From: Breviolum minutum Mf 1.05b.01
Taxonomy: Eukaryota; Sar; Dinophyceae; Suessiales; Symbiodiniaceae
Assembly (NCBI GenBank): GCA_000507305.1
Contig: DF239655.1
Coordinates: 32,213 to 96,212 of the forward strand
Direction of reading: 5' to 3'
DNA length: 64,000 bases
How positions within the stretch are numbered: the first letter of the stretch is position 1; each line of letters opens with the position of its first letter. The notes below the pieces were generated by a model. That model saw only the letters and a program-made list of their open reading frames with translations. It was not told the origin of the DNA and did not search any database. The position numbers were made by a program, and so were the translations under genes. This document shows positions 44,985 to 56,500 of this stretch, piece after piece.

Positions 44985-45640
44985 TCCAGGTCTCGGACCA
45001 CGCGATTTCAGCGCCCGTCGTCGTGGCAGGCGCGATTTCGCGAGCTACCAACGGAGGCCTACCGCTGGCTGTGCCTGGATATATCGCGACGCAAGTCATT
45101 TCCGTGGACTCATATTGTAAAATATAATTGGTATTGCACGCGATTGCTCCTGGTGCCTCACAATTGCGTCGCACATTTCTTGCCTTACTGGCAAATTTGA
45201 GTTCCACATGGCGATTGAGGTCCATGAGAGCCAAACAAAAGCTGCAATTTTATGCAGCTCTCGCCTCTGGCGTCAGTTGGACCTTCATGAGTAATACCTG
45301 GTTTATAAGCTTCCTCGTCAGGCTAATCCTTCAGGATTTCAAGGTAATAGTAGCAGGTGGTGACGACAGCGCCATAGAGATTAAGTCTGACGCAGTGGTG
45401 GACTATGACGAGGCCGCTAGGTTTTCAGTGGCCACTACAGAGGAATCCAACCATCCAGATTGGTTCATCTTTCACTCCATGATCGTGACGGAATCTGGAG
45501 TCTTTCCAGACGTGGTCAAACTCACAACCAAGGTGGTGGAGAAGAGGTTCAATGCCAAATCATTAAAGCCTTAAATTCAGTTTTGGGAACTATAGAGGGA
45601 TTTGCCCAGCAGTATATAAGGTATATTTTGTGGATTTTTT
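44985..45640 (+). pseudogene. Endogenous viral element: RNA-dependent RNA polymerase fragment, dinoflagellate +ssRNA virus-like, frameshifted
   Basis: The frame 45128-45571 carries palm-domain signatures of viral RdRps in order. Motif B is SGVSWTFMSNT (near 45269; family pattern SGxxxTxxxN), and motif C is GGDDS (near 45356; catalytic GDD with the usual D-D pair). A D/E-like segment with ESGVFPDVVK follows. Upstream, in a different frame (about 44985-45120), CLDISRRKSFPW resembles motif A, although the second aspartate is not present. Downstream, a third frame (about 45555-45640) continues with LGTIEGFAQQYI. At least two frame changes, the missing motif A aspartate and the loss of both ends show it is a dead copy. 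No reverse transcriptase or integrase belongs to it. The best fit is the dinoRNAV/Alvernaviridae group (the HcRNAV relatives), whose endogenous copies are known from Symbiodiniaceae genomes. The exact family is inference; the RdRp identity rests on motifs seen here. Confidence 0.8.
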
Positions 45641-45794
45641 AATCTATATAGATATATCCCATACATGAATCCTTTATGGGACGTGGTGATTCGTTGACCG
45701 CTCGCTACCGGCGCCGAACACCCCGAAATGGGACAGGAGAGTCGTATTTCTTTTTGTGTGTGGGTTGCTGATGAGAGAAATACGTATGACGTTT

Positions 45795-45874
45795 CCCACA
45801 GGATCCATGTATGATATATTTACCATACAAATCAACAAAATGTAGGTAAATATATCATACATGGATCCTATGGG
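45795..45874. mobile_element. Hairpin element, family D, well preserved
   Basis: CCCACAGGATCCATGTATGA left; TCATACATGGATCCTATGGG right; begins 155 bp after the RdRp relic. Confidence 0.85.
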
Positions 45875-45883
45875 TTTTGGGCG

Positions 45884-46115
45884 GGAATTTCAAAGACCAA
45901 AATTTTTGAAACGACCAAACTCAAGGGATGTTTTGCAAATATCAATGACCTGGATTGGAACTGCTCATCCTCAACAACGGCTAGTCAGTCAGCTACAGAA
46001 GCCCCAGTCACTTGAATATCTTGAATAGCTGGATGTGATGGAATCAGCCAGATTCGGTTCAGAAAATGTCGTAGATGTGTGTGTGTCCAAACAACGTGGT
46101 ATGCTATATGACTAA
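45884..46115 (+). other. Two coding-like segments after the viral relic
   Basis: 45884-46015 is open for 43 codons (ETTKLKGCFANINDLDWNCS) and ends in TGA. 46029-46115, after TTGAATAG, is open for 28 codons (FGSENVVDVCVSKQRGMLYD). The first begins right where a hairpin element ends (45874). They could be exons, but the gap between them is only about 20 nt. No homology is recognised, and they do not look like viral sequence. Confidence 0.2.
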
Positions 46116-46710
46116 TACCCTAAAAATCACGTACCCCTCCTGAGAACCAGCATATCCCTCCCAGCGGGCACTTCAGAGCTGACTGGTTTGGCTATGGTTT
46201 GGATGCCGAAACATTCTCACCTAAACATTCCCCTGAACTAAATGCCCATAGGAAAGATGGTGATGGTATATTTACTTATACATGTACCATACATTTATAT
46301 AAACCAAACGTAGCAACCAAATGTTCCATGGAACATTTGAGTATTCTCCAAGATTTCAACTCACCCAATGAAAATGCACCAAAAATTGACACCCAGTGAT
46401 GACGACCACAAACTGTCACAAGACGGTCATCATCATCTAAAAGCCATAAAAGCCACCAGGCAGTTTGGCACGTGCCGGTGAAGATCTGAAGGTGTGACTC
46501 TGACTTCCAGGGATCCCAACGGGGGTTGGTTTTAACCGGCCGGCTATGATCAGGGCGGCATATGAAAACCCCATTGGGGTTTTCCTTAAGGCCGGCTTTA
46601 TTAAGCCCTTATTTTTGGAAGGGGGGGGTTACGCTAGGGTGGGGGGAGGGTAGGTTAATTAACCACTAGCCATGGTCGGTCAGCTCTTAAAAAACATATT
46701 CCAATTGCAT

Positions 46711-46810
46711 GTTGATGGAAATCCGGCGAACCAGTTGAGCGATAGGTAAATCATTTACAAGGTTTTTTTTACATCCCCGGTGGTTAGCCAGATTTCTTCC
46801 ATCAACAGTA
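46711..46810. mobile_element. Hairpin element, family C, reverse orientation
   Basis: GTTGATGGAAATCCGGCG left; TTTCTTCCATCAACAGTA right. Confidence 0.65.
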
Positions 46811-47428
46811 TTTGGAGCTCACCCCGATGTTGGAATCACCTCATTGAATAACCAATCTTTTAAGCCCATAACAATGGTAGAATCCAAGGTGCATCTCATC
46901 GATGTTTCCGGGTTGCAGCATCAACACCACAACTGATTCGAGTCATAATTTCCACGGTGGGCGAAGTGTTGCTCGTTTTGGAGGGCATGTTGTCGTTTGT
47001 TGGAGATCCTGAATCTCTTGAAAAAAGATGAAAATGGTGACCATATAGTCCCAGCGCACTAAGATTGCTTCTAGAAAATAGCAGGTAAATAGAAAAACAA
47101 ACTTAAAGCCAGTTGTCACTCTTAATTTCTCTCAAGATGAACTCTACCATCCTTCCACATTTGCCAAACCAAACATAATTTATACTTCTTTATCTACACC
47201 AAAAATCAAGAGGTTCATCAGATACATCAACAAAAATATAGCCCCATCAACCACCTCCATGTTCATTTTTGAGGGTACTTGGAGGATCATCCCAGGACTT
47301 GTTAGTAGTAAGGATCACCCCCCATTCATAAGCCATGAGTTCGGCCATTTGGAAGGGAGAATACCTCCAGGTCTGGGGACGGACACGATCACCATGGTTA
47401 TGAAAAAGTTACAAGTCATGGGATGAAC

Positions 47429-47569
47429 CACTTGGATGTCCCAGGAAGTTAGGATCAATGGTTAGGATCAATGGGTTATAACCCCAATATACCCCACGTA
47501 TAAGTAGGTGAACTAATCCATTGATCCTAACCATTTACTTGCAAGTTATGGGGCCCGATCCTCCAAGTA
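47429..47569. mobile_element. Hairpin element, family E, eroded
   Basis: CACTTGGATGTCCCAGGAAG left; CCGATCCTCCAAGTA right, an end of the related 'GGAGGATC' type, so ends of two subtypes are combined. Confidence 0.6.
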
Positions 47570-47824
47570 GATCAAGCCCTTCCAGCCTCGCTCGAAGATA
47601 TTTCCAGGTGCTACGGACGTTGGAAGAACGCTCCGATTTGCAGTTGGAAACTTGTTCCTTGGACTTTCAAAAAAAAACCGAAGACTTCTGCTGGTTATTA
47701 GGTGTTTTGTTAGGGAATTATACAACCCCGTGGTATTGGGATTATGATAAGATTTGATAAGCAATTATATATAAGAATCCATATAATTAGTAACCAACCA
47801 GCAATATCTTCCAGCTAAGTAACA

Positions 47825-47908
47825 TACCCTAACCCCCAGCCGACACTTTTGAGTGGATGATTTTCCGAACTTCCTGTTTGGTGGGAACGGTTAATTTGCT
47901 GGAGGGTA
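47825..47908. mobile_element. Hairpin element, family A, shortened
   Basis: TACCCTAACCCCCAGCC left; GCTGGAGGGTA right; about 84 bp. Confidence 0.45.
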
Positions 47909-47920
47909 ATAAAATGCCGT

Positions 47921-48026
47921 GCACCCCCGAAATTTAACATGGAACCTGAAAATAAGTCCCTGGAAAAGGAATCCGTCCATGTGGAAACCATTATTTTCAG
48001 GTTCCATGCTAAATTTCGGGGGTGTA
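47921..48026. mobile_element. Hairpin element, family A (ACACCCC variant), well preserved
   Basis: GCACCCCCGAAATTTAACAT left and TAAATTTCGGGGGTGTAA right, with CATGGAACCTGAAAATAA mirrored by TTATTTTCAGGTTCCATG. Confidence 0.85.
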
Positions 48027-48445
48027 ACGAGTTTCTTTTTCACTGCTTATTCGTGACACCCTCAGGATTCCCCGTTTCAAAACAAGGTGCATTTCCACCT
48101 GAGAATTCTAAGGCTGGAAGTTTCTCGAAAAAAAACTCCACGGTTAGTACGAAGCCTACCTTTTTTTCTAGGGTGAAATGGCGCTGTTAAGTTTTGGTGC
48201 TATGTTTTTGTTGTTTTGGTTTTTGTTTGCGCGGGAGGGTTCTGGATTCTGAAACATAAACTATGGTTGAGGTACCATATAAATAAACATATATGCTCCC
48301 AAGATTCTTCAAAACAGTAGGTTTGTGTCATTTTGGAATATCTGTAATGCAGGAAACTTCTCCTTTTAGGATTTTTCAGGTTGTTGGAAAATAGTTGTCA
48401 TTTTGGAGCTCAAAATGATACATCCCCAGAAATTGATCTTTGGAA

Positions 48446-48556
48446 TACCCTCCATGAAGCTAACAGTTTGCACCTGAAAATGGATTGTTGGAAGACAAGG
48501 CTTTCCTTTTGGGACCCGGCCTATTTTCAGGGGCCATGCTAGTTTTAGGGAGGGTA
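48446..48556. mobile_element. Hairpin element, family A
   Basis: TACCCTCCATGAAGCTAACA left; GCTAGTTTTAGGGAGGGTA right. Confidence 0.7.
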
Positions 48557-48889
48557 ATTCGAAATATGGTCCCAATGTCGTGGTCCAAAAGATTGGTTCT
48601 CCAATTTTGAGCTGGATATCTGTCACTCAAGTATATACTATTGAGTTCAAGTGGGATGATCCTTTATGATGTTATTATGCTTGATTCATTAACTTGGAAG
48701 TTCTAACATCATAAGATTTAAGAAGTCATCCCACTCCAACATACTCCAATTTAACCGTACTATATATCGCGTGTAAGAAATATACATTCAATGGGACTGG
48801 TAAACATAGGAGCCACGGTAAAAAGACCAATCGATGGATCAATTTTGGTAGTGAGATAGGGGTCCTCCCCAAAAACGATATAACTCTCT

Positions 48890-49060
48890 AAGTGCATCAT
48901 GACTCATGATGTGGCGCATCCGAAGACCTCTTTGAAATTGTTTGGCAAATTCAAGGCTTCTCATCATCTTTGAGATGTGTACTGATCTCCATGTCAGTTG
49001 CCTTGTTGAATCACACAGCCTTGTCAGCTATCATCAGCTCATTGACCTTTACCTCTAACA
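48890..49060 (-). pseudogene. Possible Copia-type RT/RNase H connector relic
   Basis: Read on the minus strand, EVKVNELMIADKAV and KATDMEISTHLKDDE follow each other in one frame apart from a stop. They resemble the helix region between RT and RNase H in dinoflagellate Copia elements, where residues like 'NxLxxANKAV' occur. There are two internal stops, and no catalytic motif is present. A 49205-49374 segment next to it is open on both strands (+ exon candidate after GTTTGCAG). Confidence 0.25.
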
Positions 49061-50049
49061 ACGGAGCCGGGGCACATGTGCGGCGGTTTGCCAGCGGAGT
49101 CGTTTAGACCCTGCAGATGCAGGGTCAAGCCACTTCCGAAGTAGAAAAAGAGAAGCTCTATAGATGATCTCCATCATAGTCACATCTATCTGACTTTCTT
49201 CGGGTTTGCAGGACCGGGTGCCTGCTTGGCTAGACCGGTTGGCCAGGTCTCTGGCCAGTTTGGGCACCCCAGAAAACCAACGGCTGGCCAGCACTGCGGT
49301 GCATTTGCCAGACCACGTTCTTTCGGTTCCCATCCCGCCACTTGGGGTGCGGTTTCTCACCATATGAAGTCCATCGGCTTGCTGTTCGACTCTTTGGGCT
49401 GAACAGCTGGAACACGAAAATCCAGAAGCTTGAGGGGTTAGTCGAGATTTCTGACACCAGCTCGGGGTTGTCCAATCAATGGATTATTCTGGTTTTCGAG
49501 GTGAACAGGTGGGATCGGCAGTATAGTTTTTAGAATCACCCTTCAATTGGCAGGTTTTTTTTTACCGCGGGATAATATACCAGGTATATATAGTGCAAAC
49601 GCCTTACGCCATCCGTTTGGGGGTTATACATACAAATCCCAAGCCATCTCCTGACCTCCATCCTACTATGATGGTGAATCGTGAAGATTTGAAGCCAGCC
49701 AAAACATACATTTTTTGCAAAAAACCTCAGATTTTTTTGGAGGGTTTTGGAAACTTCACGACTTCGCCAAAAAAAAACATCCGTAAAGTGAGGTATATAC
49801 CTACATTTTGGTTTATTTTCATGAGTTTCATTTTGGTATAACCAGTCCCATGGATTGTTTGGGATGCAAACGACGCACACGATTTTTTTGAAATTTACCG
49901 ACTGGTTTACCTGAGAAAATGGGTGACGTCCTTGTTATTGAAGAGCTTCCTTTCATTGGTAGGTGGGAGAACTTCAGGTGACTCTACCTGGCTCAGCAAG
50001 GCTAACCTGAGTTCAAATAAAGATGAATGTTGCGTAAACATACGTAAAC

Positions 50050-50152
50050 GGGGTGGTGGCAACTCAATTTTTATGTTCACCCCGAAAATTGGGGAAGATG
50101 AACCCAATTTGACGAGCATATTTTTCAGAGGGGTTGGTTCAACCACCAACTA
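50050..50152. mobile_element. Hairpin element, family B
   Basis: GGGGTGGTGGCAACTCAATT left; GGTTCAACCACCAACTA right. Confidence 0.75.
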
Positions 50153-50192
50153 TTTAAAGCTACAAATTTGAACTTTCCATTTGATGGTCCCG

Positions 50193-50310
50193 ATACACCC
50201 ACACCAAAAGTTTGAACATGGAACCTGAAAATGATTCATGGGGTTTCCAAAGCCGACATCTCCTTTTTCCAGGCTTTGATTTTGTTTAAAGATTCAACTT
50301 CAGGGGTGTA
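50193..50310. mobile_element. Hairpin element, family A (ACACCCC variant), eroded
   Basis: ATACACCCACACCAAAAGTT left; AACTTCAGGGGTGTA right. Confidence 0.5.
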
Positions 50311-50729
50311 GCCTATACCCTGGAAGTCAAGCCGACCATGAAGATAATAGTCCCCTGGAATTGTTGATGACGTAGATCCCTGCTAAGACAATGACATAAT
50401 GACGTCTTTTCCGGAAGAACCATTCAAAAAATAGTCGACAAAAGGACGGATCTAGGGATTTAGTTGCATGGATGTTTTGGATGTTGTTTTCTTTTCTGCC
50501 ATCAACTCCACCTTTAGTGGGTGATTGCTGAGCCATGTGGATCGGAGTGCCAAAACTTGATAGATAGATTTTCTGGATGATTTCGATAGATACTCTACTT
50601 GGATGATTCGGGATGTTGTTGTTTTTTTTCCAGCCATCAACTCCATTTGGGTGATGGCTGAGATGAGCCATGAATCGGAGGTTTCTGCTTGGGTTTTTCC
50701 CATCATCCAAGTACTATTTTGCCCTATAT

Positions 50730-50840
50730 CCCACACCATCCATGTATGGTATGTTTACCTACATTTTGGTTGTTTGTCTTAATAATGGTAAATGATACGG
50801 TAAATGTAGGTAAAAATGCCATATACATGGAGCATTTGGG
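50730..50840. mobile_element. Hairpin element, family D
   Basis: CCCACACCATCCATGTATGG left; CCATATACATGGAGCATTTGGG right. Confidence 0.7.
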
Positions 50841-51299
50841 ATAGGGGCGTTGCATATACTTCTCTTTTTCCACATAATTATCTAACTAGAAATAGTCACT
50901 CCCTAGCAAAAAAAACTCAATCATTTTGAATGATATTGCATCCACCCCAATGGTTAATTTGGTGATACATGTTGGTGGGGATTCTCCTCAACTCGTCAAC
51001 AGGGAAATCCTCTAAATTCACAAAAATGGAGTCCATCCAGTGCATGAAAGTCCACCTTTTCAACATTAAACAAATCATAGTCCTTGTGTAAAGTCCAGGA
51101 CAAGAGGTAAAACATACCATGTTCATGGACTGCAAAAACACCACTTTCTTTTTTACCATCTTCAAAAAAACACATGTTTTCGGGAGGTGTACCAGTGGAA
51201 GAATTTGATATCTGTACCTATAACCCAACGGCCGACCTCTTTTTTGGAGGGGTTGACTGGGGTTGAACGGCACCATTAGATGGGTCAAATCTTTCAAAA

Positions 51300-51421
51300 T
51301 ACTGTTGATGGTTCAGAAATCCCAAGGCCAACCACCTAAGATGTATCAAAACCCTGTAAATAATGGGCTTTCGGCTTTCAACTACCAACCTCAACTGGTG
51401 AGTGAACGCCGGATTTCTTCC
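51300..51421. mobile_element. Hairpin element, family C, right end lost
   Basis: TACTGTTGATGGTTCAGAAA left; core has AACCACCTAAGATGTATCAA and GTGAACGCCGGATTTCTTCC, but the CATCAACAGTA end is missing. Confidence 0.6.
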
Positions 51422-51632
51422 AAAGGCCCCCATTTTTGGGTTCAGCCGGTGACCGTTTCGGGATGCCTAAGGTGCTCGCCTTGTGACCTTGCTACAGAGC
51501 GCCACGGAAACGTTGAATCGCTGTGGGGCAGCGTTGCAGCGAGAGGTGCCGGGGGTGATGGGAGTTTGTGGCAACTGCCAATGTTCCTTTTGCTTTTTTG
51601 GTTGGAAGATGTCTTATAATTTAATTCATGTA

Positions 51633-51725
51633 TGTATATATATATATTTATATATAACATATATATATATATATATGTAAAATCAACTGAAATCATATAT
51701 ATATATATACATATACATATTACAT
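51633..51725. repeat. AT-rich TATATA microsatellite block
   Basis: Two TATA runs separated by a short unique piece, roughly palindromic. Confidence 0.85.
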
Positions 51726-54142
51726 TTACTGTAACTGGGTAATACTGGGACATATTCGGTGCAGGATCCAAGAGGGTTGCCCAAACCAGTTCCTTTGCTG
51801 GATGTTTCGATTTTTGCAGGTCATTTTGATACCTGGATATTTTTTTCGTATCTCATCCACGATCAGAATCATCCAGATTTCTGTCATTGTAACAGTCTCG
51901 CAGAATTTCACCCGATCGTTGGAATGACATGGAATGACCAAAAAACCTCAGAAGAATCTAATACGAATTTGTGGTTTAGATCTTTCTTTAAATAAAGATC
52001 TACGGTCAAAATGACACCAAAAGAGTCCAGGTATTTGTAACTGACTTGCCCGTAACAACCTATAACTCTCAGTAGCAAAATGTGTTTGGATGTGTTTTGT
52101 TGACCTCAAATGTTAGGAGTCAAACATTCTTCCATCTAACTTTTCGGATAGAATGTATCCTGAAAATAAGTATGGATACCCAAAAATGATGGTTTGAAAA
52201 GGGTGAACATCCATTCAAATATGGCAATTTTGTGGTATCTACCGGTATGTTTAATTTCTTAGGTGTACAGAATAAAGAGACGCCATGAAATGATTTGGAC
52301 GAGTTGTGGATGTTTTCATTGGTTTTATTTGTTTCCCCTTCATAATTTGCTAGTTGAATTTTGGAGGACTCCTGACTACACGGGATTTGGGCCCTTTCGG
52401 CGCGGTAGATCTAACATGAAAAACCATGAAAAAACTAAACCAAAGATAGGTAAAATAGACCATATGACATGAATTTCATGGGTCTTGGATCACTTCTAGT
52501 GGATCATTAAGGCTAGTTCAACCTACCTCCCCCACACAAAATAAGGCTTCAATAGCCGGCCTTAAGGGAAAAAATCCAATAAGTTTTCATAAGCCCTTAC
52601 TTAATAAATACTATCACCGTATCACCAGAACCAGTGCATAATTTCCATTGATGCAAGGGGGTGTTTAACCCACCGTTCTTGAACTTCGTTAAACGGTTCC
52701 AACGTTTGGGAGCGAACTTGACAGGTGCAACAGTCCTTGCAGCCATTATCTTCCTGCTTCAAGCGTGAGCCGGGTGGAGAAGGAGTGGAAAAGGGGATGC
52801 GTTGGACGAATTTTACCATATGAAATGGTGTGAACATATATATATACATACATATATATGGGTGTTTCCTGAAATGGTGGTACCCCCCCCAAGAACAGGG
52901 ACCTACCTTGGTCCCTGTGAGACGACTTTTGATTCATAGCTGGAACCCGCCATGGACTATGGCGATGCCGCAGATCAGGTGTTTCAAGTACTGAGCTGGT
53001 GCTAGAGATGTATAAATTGAAGATCATGATTCAAACTTACCCTGGTTGTTGAGTTGAAACAGTTCTTTTTTTTCAATATTTTCAAGAAACAATATCGCAG
53101 GTTTTCTGGAGATCAGAAGAAATCAATGAATTCCGGATTTCATGAAAACATCATGAAAACTGTGATTGTTATGCTGGGTTTGGTGGTATGACTTAAGTCT
53201 TAATCAGAGTACTCGTGCAGGTCGGGTGGTGCTTTGACAAGCCATGTAAAACCTCTTGTGAAAAGTGTCGGAAACACATGGTAACGCTATGTAACACTCA
53301 AATACCCCTCAAGCAGCTGGTGCATAGTTAACATTTGGGATCACAAATGATATGGATTTCTACTTGGAATATGCGTTAGAAATGATGAACTCAACTAGCA
53401 ATTGAACCATTGTTCCTTGCGATATTAGCCTACCTCACAGCAACTCGTACCTAAAGTATCGCAATCCACCCCAAAAGGTGCCTTAAAAATCCTGAAATCT
53501 TTAGTGGAAACCCTAAACCCTCCCAATAGCAGCCCTGCAAAATTGAAAATAGGTGGTTTCCTAATACATCCCTGATGATGTCGCCAAATTCTTAGGATGA
53601 TGATTTAGGGCTGCGTGAATCATGCTTATTCACGTGATATTCACCCAGAAGGATCTTTTGTAATACTCTTGATGGTTCCGAAATCTGGCTAACCAGTTGG
53701 TAAATATCCCACTATTTGTGGGCATCAGATATATATTTCAACGGGTGCATGAAGGTTTTCTTCCCCTAATAGTATTTGGGTAGAATCCTCCAAGTAGGAG
53801 TGAATATAAGCACCTTAAGCACGCATGTTCAATTGAGAACCTTGGCCTACCCCTACCACCGTACCCTGCATGGGAAATTCGTTTGAAAAAAAACGTTTTT
53901 TTTGTTGTGAATAAACATCTATATAAGTATACATGAATTCTAAACAAATCTTCAGGATTCCCCATATGTGTATATATATATATGCGCTCTATAAATAGAA
54001 CTGGGGTCAGCATATTGCTTGTACCCCACGCCCGCAGGTTTTTCCCCCATGCCATCCATAACCTGCCACAGGTAATGAGGCGGAGACTTTGGAAGATAGC
54101 AGGTAAGGGTCGTGGGATGGGCGTTTGGGAGGATTTTTTAGG

Positions 54143-54254
54143 TACAACCTGGAAGATTAACGGCTGGAACCTACAAATCACCAATTTTTTCCACAGGAAC
54201 ATGATCTTCCCAACCTCCATAATCATGTTCCCGCTGTTCATCTTCAGGGGTGTA
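54143..54254. mobile_element. Hairpin element, 'GATTAACGGCTGG' type
   Basis: TACAACCTGGAAGATTAACG left; ATCTTCAGGGGTGTA right; a relative is at 57499-57606, and a left-end fragment (CACCCTGGAAGATTAACGGC) near 19520. Confidence 0.55.
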
Positions 54255-54549
54255 ATCCTTGAAAGGGTGGTTCCAAGAAAGCGATAAATTAAAACAGATT
54301 TTTACTCAAAACCAAGCATTGAGGTTGAGTGTCACAAACTCATTTTTGTTGGATTCTTCACATTGCGCTTTTGCAGATGCATTTTCAGTGCTTGCGAAAA
54401 CTTGGGTGCGGCATTGCTCACAATGGCTGCTGCATTGACAGGAGCCAAGGGCTTTGTTTTTCCAGTTGGTCATTGGGTTAGATTGGGGAAGATGTGGGAT
54501 GTTTGGTTCATTTCCAGTAGAATGCTTGGCCAACAAGAGCTGAGTGGGT

Positions 54550-54654
54550 TACCCTCCAGTAAACTAACACGGCAATAGAAATTCACCTTTTCGAATAGGA
54601 AATACATCTTCAAATTTTGGATTTTCCATTGCTATGTTAGTTTACCGGAGGGTA
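54550..54654. mobile_element. Hairpin element, family A, well preserved
   Basis: TACCCTCCAGTAAACTAACA left pairs with GTTAGTTTACCGGAGGGTA right. Confidence 0.85.
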
Positions 54655-55770
54655 GTTATTATGCCAAATATGTATAAAACCGTGATTTTCCACTTCCTGA
54701 AGAACCTGGACCTTCAAATAGTAGAGGAGACATCAGATTTAAACAAGTGCACCATAAACTTTATGGCATTGTTTCAAGGGGTCCAGAGTCAAGATTTGCT
54801 TGTGTTTTCTTCCCCCTGCTGGTGTGCCAGGATTGCTTGATTTTGTAGCTTCATCTATAATGTTTCTTTGATATTTCCATTGGTTGTAAGGTTTCCAGGT
54901 TTTGAAGGTCATTCCTTCTGACAATATAGGTATTTTAATGGTGTTTTGTCAAGCGCCTAGCACCGCGGTCAGAAACGAGATAGGGTTGGTTGACTGGTCA
55001 TGCATATACGTTGAGTTATATCACTTCCCAGTAATAGTCAGGATACAGTCAGGATTATTACATGTCTAGTGGGGAATTTCCCGGGATTCCAATAAATCTT
55101 CATTTTCCACTATTGCTGGGAACGGGAAAACCCAAAATATCCGCATCTTAAAAGATCTCCTTTGAAGGAAGGACAGGTTCGAAAAGATGTCAGTTACACC
55201 ATAATCCTACCTAGTCCCCCAGCCGCAATGCTGTTTTCCCCCACCAGAAAGATGGGTTTAACATACATTTAACGTTAGTTTCTTGTTCCATAAAGGGGTT
55301 AGTTAGTCACCACCAGCATGTCTCTTAGTATATATCCTTCATTTCAGCTCTGATTTCTGGACAGCTAGCTTTGAATTTCATGGAATTAGGGGGTTCGCAT
55401 GCATCTCATGAGTAGCGTAATTTCCCGTGATGTCCTGTGCCAGGATACTCAAGGTACGATCTATTTGCTGAGAAGACTTGATAGTTTACGAGGTAAACAT
55501 CTAGCTAGATACATAATACATCGATTCCCAACAATGATGCTGTCAAGCTATAAGGTACTATAGTATACAATATACAACTACTTTTTCAAAACGTATGCCA
55601 TCTCAGGCAACTTCCTAGCCCCCTTGGTGGAGCTGCGACGCAGTGTCACCAAGGAGATTCGACCGGGTTTGAGTTTTTTGCCGTTGATTACTGTTTGAAA
55701 TGGCAAAAAATCTGGCGGCTTGAAGATTCGTAGTCTGAGATGTTAATGTATACTATATGTTATGATTATA

Positions 55771-55864
55771 TACCTGGACCTTCCAAAGGGTGCCAAATGG
55801 TTTTAAGGGGTGTCAATTAACCATCCCTTAGGGTTTATTTGGCACCCCTTGGAAGGTGCTGGTA
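55771..55864. mobile_element. Hairpin element ending TACCTGGACCTTCCAA
   Basis: TACCTGGACCTTCCAAAGGG left; CCCCTTGGAAGGTGCTGGTA right; an eroded relative is at 4190-4265. Confidence 0.65.
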
Positions 55865-56055
55865 TAAGTATATATGATCCAGCCCCCCTGGTTCCCCCCA
55901 CCCCCCCCCCAAAGGGGGGATACGTCACACATATGCAGCCATGTATAGGTATAACTATATGTTTGTATTGATTTATGTATGTATGCCTGTGTGTCTGTCT
56001 GTCTGTCTGTTGGTATGTAAGTATGTGCGTGTCCAGCAAGGTCGACATGTCATTG

Positions 56056-56500
56056 NNNNNNNNNNNNNNNNNNNNNNNNNNNNNNNNNNNNNNNNNNNNN
56101 NNNNNNNNNNNNNNNNNNNNNNNNNNNNNNNNNNNNNNNNNNNNNNNNNNNNNNNNNNNNNNNNNNNNNNNNNNNNNNNNNNNNNNNNNNNNNNNNNNNN
56201 NNNNNNNNNNNNNNNNNNNNNNNNNNNNNNNNNNNNNNNNNNNNNNNNNNNNNNNNNNNNNNNNNNNNNNNNNNNNNNNNNNNNNNNNNNNNNNNNNNNN
56301 NNNNNNNNNNNNNNNNNNNNNNNNNNNNNNNNNNNNNNNNNNNNNNNNNNNNNNNNNNNNNNNNNNNNNNNNNNNNNNNNNNNNNNNNNNNNNNNNNNNN
56401 NNNNNNNNNNNNNNNNNNNNNNNNNNNNNNNNNNNNNNNNNNNNNNNNNNNNNNNNNNNNNNNNNNNNNNNNNNNNNNNNNNNNNNNNNNNNNNNNNNNN
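56056..56500. other. Assembly gap (445 N)
   Basis: Undetermined bases, entered from a CTGT-repeat-rich sequence and followed directly by a run of 15 G. Long open frames drawn across it are artefacts. Confidence 1.

Larger units (their letters stand above)
46116..48889. other. Hairpins and weak open frames
   Basis: Contains elements of the A, C, E and AATAGCCGGC types. A 66-codon frame at 46199-46399 runs through pieces of old hairpins, so it is probably not a gene. A weak exon candidate at 46919-47028 (+, after GTTGCAG) reads STVGEVLLVLEGMLSF. Otherwise no gene is visible. Confidence 0.25.
49375..52600. other. Hairpins, AT microsatellites and a diverged tandem duplication
   Basis: Holds B, A, D and C hairpins (50050-50152, 50193-50310, 50730-50840, 51300-51421), a diverged direct duplication (50460-50550 / 50595-50690) and long TATA tracts (51633-51725). 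Short open frames at 49593-49841 and 51759-51995 have no support beyond length. Confidence 0.3.

Noticed and set aside
46124..46399. 91-codon open + frame that reads like protein
   Set aside because: It passes through eroded family A and D hairpin ends, so the lack of stops is explained by repeat sequence.
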